NCBI RefSeq assembly: GCF_012584445.1
Contig: NZ_JABAHI010000008.1
Location: 62,001-126,000, forward strand
Length of the DNA stretch: 64,000 nt
Direction of reading: 5' to 3'
DNA from: Olsenella sp. KGMB02461
Lineage (GTDB): Bacteria > Actinomycetota > Coriobacteriia > Coriobacteriales > Atopobiaceae
Made by a program: the position numbers and the translations under genes. This document shows, piece by piece, positions 34,024 to 42,878 of the stretch (position 1 is the stretch's first letter; each line of letters begins with the position of its first letter). The notes beneath the pieces were generated by a model that did not search any database, was not told the origin of the DNA, and was given only the letters and a program-made list of their open reading frames with translations.

Positions 34024-35631
34024 ATGGAAGAGCAAGAGAATAGGTCGAGTCACCCTCCTTTGGATGAGGCGAGCTCCGCTGCTTCCAATCCACAGCCCCC
34101 CGCTGACTTATCCAACACTCCTGAAAGCCCCTCTCTTGAAGCTCTGGAGCTGTTGGAGCAACCGCTGGAAGACGCCCTAGGCTTCTTTGACATCCCAACA
34201 TCAGAAGATGCACCGTCCTCCAAGGAGCCTGCCGCTCAGGTCCTTCCAGAACCCGGCTCTGCGGCTCCTTCCTCTCGCCCTGTCCCATCCACCCCTGAGC
34301 AGCCAACTGCCGATGCAGGGGTTTCTCGGCAGCGAAAGAAACCAGCGAACCTCAAGATAGGGGTTGCGGGAGCCAGGCATCACAGGTCGCAGAAAGCTGT
34401 CTCTACCAATGCCTATTCTGGGGCTCGCAAGGCTGCAGATGTCCAGAAACCCGCGTCTCAGGGGGCATCAGGCTCAGGGGTCAAGGCGTCGGGGGCCAAG
34501 AAGGCAGCCGGGCCAAAGACCCGTGTGGGGCAAGAGGAGAGCCAAGATCAAAAGAAGGCGCGCAAAGGCGCGCTGTTTATGGTGGGCGTGCTGGCTGCCT
34601 ATGCGCTCTGGATCTTCATCAGCGGGCAGTTCGACGAGTTTGTGAGTGCGCTCAACGGGGCCGATGCAGGTTGGTTTGTGGCCGGCATGTTGGTCATGAG
34701 CTTCAACTTTGTCTTTGGAGCCCTGGCGTTCGTGCTGGCAGCCTATATCGACCCTACGAGTCCTTTGGGCGTGCGCGACTGCATGTCGGTGGAGGCAAAC
34801 GGCGTGCTCTTTGGCAATCTCACGCCCATGAGCACGGGCACTATGCCGGCGCAGATCTATAGGCTCACCCAGGCGGGCTTGGATGTGGGAGCAGCTTCTG
34901 CCACGCAGCTCACGCGTTTTGTGATCTACCAGGCTGGCGAGGTAGTGGTAGCTGCAACGCTGTTGCTGCTGCGCTTCGACTTCTTCTTGCACACCTATGG
35001 AGACATTGTCTTCTTGAATATTGTGGTGTTTGTCATCCAGACGCTCCAGGCCGCAGGCCTGCTGGTGGTCTGCCTGTTCCCGCGTTTTGTGACCCGTGTG
35101 GGCAACTGGGGGCTGAGGTTTGCCAGTCGCCACGGGTGGTTTAGCGCGGAGCGCGTCAAACGCTACTCCGACGTGCTCAACAACCAGGTGCGTTCCTTTG
35201 GCGGCACCTTCCGCGACTCCTTCAGGCATCTGGGTTCGCTGGCCCTTACGCTATTGGTGACCCTGGGCCAGATGCTCTGCTTTTATGCGGTGCCCTGGTT
35301 CGTGCTGCGCGCATTTGGCGGCGACGCAGATTTTGTCACCTGCCTCGCTGCGGCCTCCATGGTGCAGATGATTGGCAATTCTGTGCCGCTTCCCGGTGGC
35401 ACCGGTGGCAACGAGGCCGGCTTCGCACTGTTCTTTGGCCCCATTTTTGGCGCTGCCGCTACTGCGGGCTTCATCGTATGGCGTCTCATCACGTTCTTCA
35501 TCCCTACGCTGGCCGCCTTCCCGCTTATGGCGTTGAGCTCGTCGCATAACAAGTCCATTTATCAGCGCTGGCAGCATTTCCGCACGCGCAAGGGCAGGCG
35601 CGCCCAGGTATTCGTCTCTCGCAAGAAATAG
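34024..35631 (+). CDS. Flippase-like/LPG synthase-transmembrane (UPF0104) protein, paralog 1
   Basis: A 535-residue protein; ATG 34024 follows GAAGGGAGGG. The first 180 or so residues are hydrophilic and low in complexity (Pro, Ser, Ala, Lys) and likely disordered, ending in a basic patch QKKARKG. Then come 7-8 transmembrane helices of the LPG_synthase_TM/YbhN family (PF03706) with the marks VEANGVLFGNLTPMSTGTMPAQIYRL and VPLPGGTGGNEAGFALFF. The catalytic LPG-synthase domain of MprF is absent, so it is not a complete lysyl-PG synthase; a lipid-handling or flipping role is inferred from the family. The disordered part codes over one TTCTCGGCA (34323-34331). Its paralog lies convergently at 35811. 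Confidence 0.82.
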   Translation: MEEQENRSSHPPLDEASSAASNPQPPADLSNTPESPSLEALELLEQPLEDALGFFDIPTSEDAPSSKEPAAQVLPEPGSAAPSSRPVPSTPEQPTADAGVSRQRKKPANLKIGVAGARHHRSQKAVSTNAYSGARKAADVQKPASQGASGSGVKASGAKKAAGPKTRVGQEESQDQKKARKGALFMVGVLAAYALWIFISGQFDEFVSALNGADAGWFVAGMLVMSFNFVFGALAFVLAAYIDPTSPLGVRDCMSVEANGVLFGNLTPMSTGTMPAQIYRLTQAGLDVGAASATQLTRFVIYQAGEVVVAATLLLLRFDFFLHTYGDIVFLNIVVFVIQTLQAAGLLVVCLFPRFVTRVGNWGLRFASRHGWFSAERVKRYSDVLNNQVRSFGGTFRDSFRHLGSLALTLLVTLGQMLCFYAVPWFVLRAFGGDADFVTCLAAASMVQMIGNSVPLPGGTGGNEAGFALFFGPIFGAAATAGFIVWRLITFFIPTLAAFPLMALSSSHNKSIYQRWQHFRTRKGRRAQVFVSRKK

Positions 35632-35740
35632 CTTGCAGTGCGAGGGCTTATAGGCCGCCACGCCTGTGCTGGCATGCATGGCGACACATCGGCACACATG
35701 GCGGCACCTATCCAGCGAACCCATCTGTCCATGAGCATGC

Positions 35741-35778
35741 TCGTGGCCCTAGAACGATGTGTCGTCCCAGGGCCACGA
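35741..35778. terminator. Hairpin between the convergent flippase-like genes
   Basis: TCGTGGCCCT (35741-35750) pairs perfectly with AGGGCCACGA (35769-35778) around an 18-base loop. No T-tract is present on either side, so it may work as a weak two-way stop. Confidence 0.45.
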
Positions 35779-35810
35779 AGGCCATCGTGTGCAGGCTCTC
35801 TGCTTAATGC

Positions 35811-37103
35811 TTAATCATCCAGCCGTTTCACAAGCCTGCGTAGGCGCTGCCGCAGGGTAGGGGAGCTGTCGGACGTGCGCACGAGCGTTGCGGCTCCGCA
35901 AAGGGCGGTGTAGAGGTAGTAGGTCACCAGGCGCCACAGGATATAGCCGGCAGCGGCCGTCGATCCCATCCAAGGGGCAAAGAAGGTGGCGAAAGAGGCT
36001 TCGATGCCGCCGGTGCCACCGGGCAGAGGAATGGCGCTGGCCAAGAGCTGCACCATGGATCCTGCGCAGGCCACCAGCCAAAAGTCCACCTGGATGTTCA
36101 AGGCCTGCAGCACAAACCAGGGGGAGCAAAAGAGGCAGAACTGCTGCAGGACGGACACCGCAAGCATGCCCAGCATGACCCATCCATGCCTCACTGCAGC
36201 TTTAAAAGTGGTAGAGAACTGAGTGACCTGGTCAGAGATGGCCTTCGACCATCCATCGGCTTTGGCCCCCATCCCAAACAGGTTGCGCTTTTTTATCCAT
36301 CCGCACAGCTGCTCGCCCAGCTTGGCCACCCATTGAGGGCGCAGGCACATCACCAGCAGCGCCATGGCTTGGATGAACTTGAATCCAAAGACAGCCACGT
36401 TGATCCACACCACGGCTCCGTAGTGGCTGAAAAAGTAAGGCCAGTTGCACAGCAAAAGACCGCCTGCGAGAAGGATCTCCGCTGCTTGGAACAGCAAAAA
36501 GCGGTTGATCTGCACTGCGGTGGCCGAGCCAAAATCCAGTCCTGCCTCCAGCAGGCGCCAGATCTGCCCCGGCACCGAGCCGGCCATCATAGGCGTGAGG
36601 TTGCCAAAGAAGGTGCCGGCCGCCTCCACCGACACCAGGTCCAAAAAGCCCACAGGCGCCTTGCGCGCGATAAGGGTTTCCAGCACAAACGCCAGGGTGC
36701 CAAAGAGCAGGTAGAGGCCCATGACCCCTACCATGGCCAGCATCCACACCAGCTTCGCCTGGCCCAGCGCCTCCCTAAAGGATTGGCCCTGGCCCGACGC
36801 TTCGATATACACCAGGCTCACTACCAGCACCACTGCCATGAACAGGCCGCCAATGACGGCCTTGCGCGTGTTGGAGCGGGCGCGCGTCTTGGAATCCGCA
36901 GCGTCTTTGCCGCCAGTGAGCTCGCCCAACGCCTCTAGGGCCTCGCCTTTGGTGGAGTAGTCGATGGTATCGAAGGCATTTGGCATGGGCTTCTTTGCAA
37001 CATCTGCCTCCTTGGGCTCCTGCCGAGAAGAGCCTGCGCTTGCATCAGGCGCTTTTGCCGCAGGTGCCGCGTGAGAGGTTGACCGTGAAGGGATCGAGGC
37101 CAT
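35811..37103 (-). CDS. Flippase-like/LPG synthase-transmembrane (UPF0104) protein, paralog 2
   Basis: A protein of about 430 residues. ATG 37103 with AAAGGACG upstream is preferred; an in-frame TTG at 37199 would add 32 residues. As in paralog 1, a disordered Ser/Ala/Pro-rich leader (about 80 residues) comes first, then 7-8 helices of PF03706 with VEAAGTFFGNLTPMMAGSVPGQIWRL and IPLPGGTGGIEASFATFF. The two marks align closely with paralog 1, so they are duplicates facing each other. The leader again codes over the dispersed word (37021-37029, in a GGCTC/GAGCC hairpin), at SSRQEP against VSRQRK in paralog 1. Substrate unknown. Confidence 0.82.
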   Translation of the reverse strand: MASIPSRSTSHAAPAAKAPDASAGSSRQEPKEADVAKKPMPNAFDTIDYSTKGEALEALGELTGGKDAADSKTRARSNTRKAVIGGLFMAVVLVVSLVYIEASGQGQSFREALGQAKLVWMLAMVGVMGLYLLFGTLAFVLETLIARKAPVGFLDLVSVEAAGTFFGNLTPMMAGSVPGQIWRLLEAGLDFGSATAVQINRFLLFQAAEILLAGGLLLCNWPYFFSHYGAVVWINVAVFGFKFIQAMALLVMCLRPQWVAKLGEQLCGWIKKRNLFGMGAKADGWSKAISDQVTQFSTTFKAAVRHGWVMLGMLAVSVLQQFCLFCSPWFVLQALNIQVDFWLVACAGSMVQLLASAIPLPGGTGGIEASFATFFAPWMGSTAAAGYILWRLVTYYLYTALCGAATLVRTSDSSPTLRQRLRRLVKRLDD

Positions 37104-37203
37104 AGATGAGGACGTCCTTTCGTTCAGGTATGACGAAAGATCTATTCCCCTTATTCGCCCAGGCTCCCCAAGGGGGTCAGTGATACGCAGCTTATCCAAG
37201 AGA

Positions 37204-38772
37204 TCAGTCGCAGGCTCCGCACTCGGCGCAGACCGAGGGGCAGACAGCCAGGCCGCCTTGGGCGGTCTCGCGAAGGCTCACGGGCAGCGAGTTTCCCACC
37301 ATGACCATGGCTGCAACTGCCTCGTCGAAGGGGACGGGGCTCACCACACCGGAAAGCGAAAGCTGGGCTGCGGTCATGGCATTGGCGACGCCGATGGCGT
37401 TGCGGTTTTGGCAGGGGAACTCCACCAGTCCTTGCGCAGGGTCGCATACCAGGCCCAACAGGTTTCCCAGAGCAATGGCGGCGGCGTTAAGGCATGCTTC
37501 GGGGCTTCCATAAAGCATTTGGCAAAGGCCTGCAGCGGCCATGGCAGATGCCGTGCCTACCTCGGCCTGGCAGCCACCCTCGGCGCCAGAGACGCTGCCA
37601 TTGGCGGTGACGATGGCGCCCACCGCGGCGGCGCACCACAGGGCGCTGGGCAGGCGGTCGAAAGACCCCAGGGCTTCGGCGCAGGCAATGAGGGCTCCTG
37701 GCACCACACCTGCAGAGCCGGCGGTGGGCGCAGCCACAATGACGCCCATGGCGGCCGAGCGCTCCAGCACCGCCATGGCATAGGCTGTTGCGTTGGAGAG
37801 TGTGAGCCCCAAAAGAGGCTCTGCCAGCTGCCGGCGATGGCCAAAGACGTCCTTGGCCTGTCCGTGCAAGAAGCCTCCCAAAGAGCGCTGAGGCTCCTTG
37901 ATGGTAGAGGCTACCTCAGCCTTCATGGCATCCATCACGCGATCCATGGCCTTATCGGCAGTCTCGAGAGATCCCAGCAGCGAGCCCTCGCGGCGTCTCA
38001 TGACAGCCCCTATGGAGCAGGGCTCGGCGGCGCATAGGGTCAAAAGGTCGGCAGCGCAGGAAAAATCCGCTTGAATGGCGCCCTTCTCGTTCAAGGGCAG
38101 CGCGCCGGGGATGGTGATGGAGGTGGCAAAGGACGCTCCGGCGCGATCGCGAATAGTCTCCACCATGATGTGGTCTAAGGCCTCATCCAGCTCCACAATG
38201 GTGTAGGCGTCGCCTCCGCGCTCGTTCCTAAAGGTGCGGATGGTGGCAATATTGATAAAATCCTCTGACAGGGCGCCGCAGATCTTGGCCAGCACACCCG
38301 GCTTGTCGCGGTGGTGGATGAGCAGTGTGGGGTACTCGCCTCCAATGGAGACGGCCACATTGTCCACCGAGGAAATGCGCACCCGGCCGCCTCCCACAGA
38401 CTCGCCACGCACGGTGAGGGCGTTGCCGTCTGCCAAGGTCATAGCAATGGAGACAGTGTTGGGATGCAGCGAGACGTCCTCGTCGGCGATGGTGAAGTGC
38501 ACCTCAAGGCCAGCTTCTTGGGCCAGCTCGAAAGAGTCGCGGATGCGCTCGTCATCGGTGTCCAAGCCCAGCATGCCGGCCACCAGAGCCCGGTTGGTGC
38601 CATGGCCCAGGTAGGTGCGGGCAAAGGAATTGTAGAGGGTGAAGTCAACGGCCACCACAGGCGCCGGCGCGAGTTCTCGGGCCACGCGTGCCAGGCGCAA
38701 GGCGCCGGCGGTATGCGAGCTGGATGGGCCCACCATGATGGGCCCCAAAATCTCAAAGGCGCTGGGTAGCAT
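37204..38772 (-). CDS. sdaA: L-serine ammonia-lyase, iron-sulfur type, single chain
   Basis: A 522-residue enzyme turning L-serine into pyruvate and ammonia. ATG 38772 follows AGGAG. It fuses the beta part (FEILGPIMVGPSSSHTAGALRLARVARE, then an ACT-like domain HHRDKPGVLAKICGALSEDFINIATIRTFRNERGGDAYTIVE) to the alpha part (SIGAVMRRREGSLLGSL, VIVAAPTAGSAGVVPGAL, GSVSGAEGGCQAEVGTASAMAAAGL, GLVCDPAQGLVEFPCQNRNA). The Cys of the alpha part hold a [4Fe-4S] cluster whose loose iron activates the substrate, so the enzyme is oxygen-sensitive. The extreme C-terminus adds four Cys (CPSVCAECGACD), more than the single tail Cys known to plug the cluster in other members. Serine use fits the peptide-importing lifestyle. 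Confidence 0.95.
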   Translation of the reverse strand: MLPSAFEILGPIMVGPSSSHTAGALRLARVARELAPAPVVAVDFTLYNSFARTYLGHGTNRALVAGMLGLDTDDERIRDSFELAQEAGLEVHFTIADEDVSLHPNTVSIAMTLADGNALTVRGESVGGGRVRISSVDNVAVSIGGEYPTLLIHHRDKPGVLAKICGALSEDFINIATIRTFRNERGGDAYTIVELDEALDHIMVETIRDRAGASFATSITIPGALPLNEKGAIQADFSCAADLLTLCAAEPCSIGAVMRRREGSLLGSLETADKAMDRVMDAMKAEVASTIKEPQRSLGGFLHGQAKDVFGHRRQLAEPLLGLTLSNATAYAMAVLERSAAMGVIVAAPTAGSAGVVPGALIACAEALGSFDRLPSALWCAAAVGAIVTANGSVSGAEGGCQAEVGTASAMAAAGLCQMLYGSPEACLNAAAIALGNLLGLVCDPAQGLVEFPCQNRNAIGVANAMTAAQLSLSGVVSPVPFDEAVAAMVMVGNSLPVSLRETAQGGLAVCPSVCAECGACD

Positions 38773-38919
38773 AGGTGCTCCTAATGGATGGGCCGCCACC
38801 TTGCCAGGCGACGGCCGCACAAAGACGTGAGTATGAGAGCGCAAGGCTCAAGCGGCAGGGCATATCGGGCTGGGCGCATCTCGCCTTAGGCTCTATGGAT
38901 GCCAAGAAGCCCTTGGCCC

Positions 38920-40416
38920 CTAGGCCTCGGAGCTTTCCTGGGCGATGCGGGCCAGAGCGGCGTCGATGCGTGCTAACACTGAGGCTTTGCCCAAAAGCTC
39001 CAGAGTCTCGCCCAAAGGCGGGGAGACCAGAGAGCCGGTGGCGGCGGCGCGCACGGCCCCAAAGAAGGTGCGCTTCTTAAGGTCGGTGGCCTCCTGGGCG
39101 GCAGCCAGGGCATTGTCGATGGTGCCGGCGTCAAAGTCGTCCAAAGGCTCCAGGGCGGCGCGGGCCAGCTCCAGAGACTGCTGGCAGCCGTCGGCCAAAA
39201 GCCCCTTCTTCAAGGCCTTGGGGTCGATCTCGGGAGTATTGCCGGCATAGAGGAAGCGGGCCAGGTCCACCACCTCGGGCGCCTTCTTGGTGCGGGGCTT
39301 GAGCACCGAGGCCAGAAGGCCAAACCACTCAGGACGCGCATCTACGCAGCCCGGCTGTTCCAAGCCTGCAGCCACCAGCTGGGGCTCGATGATGTCGCGG
39401 GCAAAGTCCATGTCGTCTTTGGCCATGAGGTAGTGGCTGTTGATCCAATCCAGCTTGGCAGGGTCAAAGGTTGCCGGGTTTTTGGAGACATGATCCAGCG
39501 AGAACTCGCGGGCCAGCACCTCTCGAGGCACGATGGTGGTGTCGCCGTCCAGCGACCAGCCCAAAAGCGCCAGGTAATTGACGAACGCCTCAGAATCGTA
39601 GCCGGCATCGCGATACTCTTCCACCGAGGTGGCTCCGTGGCGCTTGGAAAGCTTCTTGCCGTCTGCCCCCAAAATCATGGAGATGTGGGCGAACTCGGGC
39701 ACCGGATAGCCCAGCGCCTCGTAGACCATCACCTGGCGCGGAGTGTTGGACAGGTGGTCGTCGCCGCGGATCACGTGGGTGATGCCCATGAGCGCATCGT
39801 CCACCACGGTGGTGAAGTTGTAGGTGGGGGTGCCGTCGCTGCGCACGATGACAAAGTCGTCCAGCTCGCGGGCGTTAAAGGTCACATCCCCATGGACGGC
39901 ATCGTGCACCACCACGTCTCCGCGACCCTCGGGCACCTTGATGCGCAGCACGTAAGGCTCTCCGGACTTCATGCGGGCGCGGGCCTCGGCAGGATCGATG
40001 TTTCGACACCGGCGCTGATAGCCTTGGAAGGGATCCTTGCGTGCCTGGGCTGCCTTGCGGTCTGCTTCCAGCTGCTCCGGCGTGCAAAAGCAAGGGTAGG
40101 CTTTGCCCTCATCCAACAGCTTTTGGGCGGCTTCGCGATAGATATCCAGGCGCTCAGTCTGTTTGTAAGGAGCGCAGGGGCCGCCCACCTGAGGGCCCTC
40201 GTCCCAGTCCAAGCCCAGCCAGCGCATGGCGCGCAAGATGATGCCCTCGTTCTCGCTGGTAGAGCGTGTGGGATCAGTGTCGTCTATGCGCAGGATAAAG
40301 GTGCCGCCGTGAGCCCTGGCAAACGCCCAGTTATAAATGGCAGTGCGGGCGCCGCCTACATGAAGCTTGCCGGTAGGGGACGGCGCAAAACGCACGCGCA
40401 CGGATGTATCGCTCAA
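38920..40416 (-). CDS. gltX: Glutamate--tRNA ligase
   Basis: A 498-residue class I aminoacyl-tRNA synthetase that charges tRNA-Glu (and perhaps tRNA-Gln, if an amidotransferase is used). The start is TTG 40416 with GAGGAG upstream. The HIGH-type motif is VRFAPSPTGKLHVGGARTAIYNWAF, the KMSKS motif KKLSKRHGATSVEEY, and VIRGDDHLSNTPRQVMVYEAL lies between. CxC zinc residues are not clear. The C-terminal anticodon domain is all-helical. Just past the stop, the minus strand carries GGGCTTCTTGGCA (38900-38912), a one-transition variant of the dispersed word. Confidence 0.97.
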   Translation of the reverse strand: MSDTSVRVRFAPSPTGKLHVGGARTAIYNWAFARAHGGTFILRIDDTDPTRSTSENEGIILRAMRWLGLDWDEGPQVGGPCAPYKQTERLDIYREAAQKLLDEGKAYPCFCTPEQLEADRKAAQARKDPFQGYQRRCRNIDPAEARARMKSGEPYVLRIKVPEGRGDVVVHDAVHGDVTFNARELDDFVIVRSDGTPTYNFTTVVDDALMGITHVIRGDDHLSNTPRQVMVYEALGYPVPEFAHISMILGADGKKLSKRHGATSVEEYRDAGYDSEAFVNYLALLGWSLDGDTTIVPREVLAREFSLDHVSKNPATFDPAKLDWINSHYLMAKDDMDFARDIIEPQLVAAGLEQPGCVDARPEWFGLLASVLKPRTKKAPEVVDLARFLYAGNTPEIDPKALKKGLLADGCQQSLELARAALEPLDDFDAGTIDNALAAAQEATDLKKRTFFGAVRAAATGSLVSPPLGETLELLGKASVLARIDAALARIAQESSEA

Positions 40417-40568
40417 AACAACTCCTCACAGGCCAAAACTCAGCCGCTCGTGTAACCGACCAATCCCCAAGATGTGCATCTTAGGGCCTAGCTGCCGTTT
40501 CATGGTACACCGCAAGAGGGGCTACCCTTAAGACCTCACAGCTTGTCCGTCTACAAGATGGCAAACGC

Positions 40569-40580
40569 TGCCAAGAAACC
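40569..40580 (-). repeat. Dispersed-word variant after the YhgE/Pip gene
   Basis: On the minus strand GGGTTTCTTGGCAG begins about 35 bases past the stop at 40614. It differs from the exact 9-mer by one C-to-T change and has the same orientation relative to the upstream gene as most copies. Confidence 0.5.
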
Positions 40581-40613
40581 CTTCCATCCCACCGGCACCT
40601 TCGCCATCCCAGG

Positions 40614-42878
40614 CTACATCACCTTGGTGGATGCCAGCTGGTGCTCGATCCAATGGTTGAGGCGCACCAAGGGGCGACGGAGCACCAGGCCCAAGATGAG
40701 CGCCGGCGCCACAAAGCCCAAAAGCCCCAGCAGATGGATCACGAAGTCGTTGCCGTAGATGCCGCCAATGCATCCGCGCATAAGCTGCATGGACTGCACG
40801 AAGGGCAAAAACGGATAGACCGCCTGGAAGGGAGCGGGAAGCATCTGCACGGGGAATGACCCGCCGGCTCCGGCGATCTGGATCACCATGAGGATCACCG
40901 CCAGCGCTTTGCCCACGTCGCCAAAGGACACGGTGAGCGCATAGGTGATGTTGGTGAACACCAGCGACACCAAGATGCAGGTGAGAAACATCAGGCCCAC
41001 GTGTTCGCATTGAATCTGCAGGTAAAAGAGGTCGCCTGCGCAAAGCAGCGTGGCCTGCAGAGCGGCCAGCACCAAGAATATGCCCAAGCGCCCCAGATAG
41101 GCCTGGGTGAGCGTGAGCCCTCCCAGCTGAGCTTTCTCTTGCTTGCTGGGCTCCACTTTGAGCATGACCACCAAAATGATGGCGCCCACCCACAGGGCCA
41201 GCGAATTGTACATGGGCGCCATGGCGCTGCCGTTATTGGCCACAGGAAAGACTGCCACGCGTTTGAGGTCCACAGGTGCCGATAAGAACTGCGACAGCTC
41301 CTGGGGGTCTTCTGCCAGGATGGTGCGAATCGACTCTACGTCCTGGGAGGCTACTGCAGCCGCCAGCCGTTCTTTCAAGGTAGAGACGTCCTCGGAAGCC
41401 CCATTCAAATCGCCGGACACCTTATCCAACGCTTCCTGGATGGACCCCAGGTCCTGGGCGGCAGAATCGCCAGTGACCGCCAAGGCTTGCAAAGTGGAGT
41501 CCAAGCCGCCTTTGAGGGCTCCTGCGTCATCGGCGCTCTGGGTGATGGCCTCAGAGAGCGAGGTCAGCGACGGCGCCACATCGTCATTGAAGGTGCCCTT
41601 GGCGCTGTCCAGGCTGGTCTTGGCGCCTTCCACGAGCCCCTCCAGTTTTGCCTTGGCGTCAGCGGCGCTGGCGGTGCCGTCTTTGAGCTCCTGGGACATT
41701 TGAGAGATCTCTGCGCCCAGCTCTTCCAGGCTTTGAGAGGCTGCCGATAAGGACGCCAACGCACGCTCGCTGGCTTCCAAGGCTCGGTCCAGACTGCGCA
41801 GCACTGCCCGCTCGGCTGCAGTGAGCTGGTTGTCTTGGTTGTATTCGTCTTCTAGGCGATCGCGGAGCTCTTGAAGCTGGTCGCGCTGAGCGGTAAACCC
41901 TCCCAACAGGGCGTCCACTGCTTCTTTCCTCTCATTCAAGGTGCCCGCAATCGACTCTAAGTCGTTGGCAACCTGAGTGGTAGAAGAGCCCGCTTTGTCA
42001 AAGACGCTGTCGATGGAGCCTTTGATGGAATCCAACGAGTCGCTTCCAGAGGTAAGTGCGTCAGAGACGGTGCTCGAAGCAGAACCAAGCGCATCTTTGA
42101 GGCTTCCCACGCCGCTAGAGGCGCTGTCCAGGGCGCTCTGTAGGTCGCCAGTGGAGTTTTTCTCGGTATCCACTAAGCCGGCCGAGCCCTCCACCAGGGA
42201 TTTGGCAGAGGATACCAAGGCTCCGTAACTCTTAACGTTGGCGGCGGTGCTGGTGAGGGTCTGCTGGGTGTGGTCCAGTGAGGCAATGATGCGGTTGGCC
42301 AGCTGGGTCATCTCGTCGGAGCCCAGATAAGATCCCAAATCGCCCAGCACAGAGGAGCCCACCGAGCTCACCGTCTGGGCAAAGGTGGTGTCAATTTGAT
42401 TCTTGAGCGTAGAAGAGGCTTTGGAGGTCACCACATTGGCGATGGCGTTTTCCTTCTCGTTCACGTAGAAGTCCAAGGCAGAGGTGTGGGGGTCTGCCGA
42501 GAGCATGCCAAGCAGGTCTCTGGAGAAGTTGGGCGGGATGATCACTGCTGCATAATACTGGCCGGAGCGCACGCCTTCCAGCGCGTCCTGCTCGCTGGTG
42601 ATGAGCCAGCCAATTTGATCGTTTTCCCGCAACGCCGAAGTCACCTTGTCGCCCACGTTGATGGAGAGGGGCATCAGGTCGCTGGTATAGCCTTCGTCGG
42701 TGTTGGCCACAGCCACTTTGAGGTTTTTGGTGTTGGAGTAAGGGTCCCAGCTTCCGGCGATGTTGAACCATGCATAGAGGGAAGGGACAATGACCAAGCC
42801 TAGGCACACGATGCCGGCGATGACGTTCATAGTGCTTCGATGCAGATCCATCTTAAACAGTTGCCAAATCTTGCGCAC
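40614..42878 (-). CDS. YhgE/Pip family membrane protein 1
   Basis: A 754-residue protein. The N-terminal MRKIWQLFKMDLHRSTMNVIAGIVCLGLVIVPSLYAWFNI is the YhgE/Pip start: a basic tail, one helix, then the conserved WDPYSNTKNLKVAVANTDEGY. A large outside region of about 500 residues is rich in helical heptads (coiled-coil-like, with many Ala, Ser, Leu and Asp). The last 200 residues carry five or six helices of the ABC-2 membrane type (VEPSKQEKAQLGGLTLTQAYLGRLGIFLVLAALQAT ... AGGSFPVQMLPAPFQAVYPFLPFVQSM). The family includes the phage-infection protein Pip and ESX-linked YhgE of Gram-positives. Exact function is unknown. It overlaps the upstream paralog by one base. Confidence 0.85.
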   Translation of the reverse strand: MRKIWQLFKMDLHRSTMNVIAGIVCLGLVIVPSLYAWFNIAGSWDPYSNTKNLKVAVANTDEGYTSDLMPLSINVGDKVTSALRENDQIGWLITSEQDALEGVRSGQYYAAVIIPPNFSRDLLGMLSADPHTSALDFYVNEKENAIANVVTSKASSTLKNQIDTTFAQTVSSVGSSVLGDLGSYLGSDEMTQLANRIIASLDHTQQTLTSTAANVKSYGALVSSAKSLVEGSAGLVDTEKNSTGDLQSALDSASSGVGSLKDALGSASSTVSDALTSGSDSLDSIKGSIDSVFDKAGSSTTQVANDLESIAGTLNERKEAVDALLGGFTAQRDQLQELRDRLEDEYNQDNQLTAAERAVLRSLDRALEASERALASLSAASQSLEELGAEISQMSQELKDGTASAADAKAKLEGLVEGAKTSLDSAKGTFNDDVAPSLTSLSEAITQSADDAGALKGGLDSTLQALAVTGDSAAQDLGSIQEALDKVSGDLNGASEDVSTLKERLAAAVASQDVESIRTILAEDPQELSQFLSAPVDLKRVAVFPVANNGSAMAPMYNSLALWVGAIILVVMLKVEPSKQEKAQLGGLTLTQAYLGRLGIFLVLAALQATLLCAGDLFYLQIQCEHVGLMFLTCILVSLVFTNITYALTVSFGDVGKALAVILMVIQIAGAGGSFPVQMLPAPFQAVYPFLPFVQSMQLMRGCIGGIYGNDFVIHLLGLLGFVAPALILGLVLRRPLVRLNHWIEHQLASTKVM

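Noticed and set aside
34024..35631. A full MprF lysyl-phosphatidylglycerol synthase
   Set aside because: The catalytic GNAT-like domain is absent; only the transmembrane domain is present.
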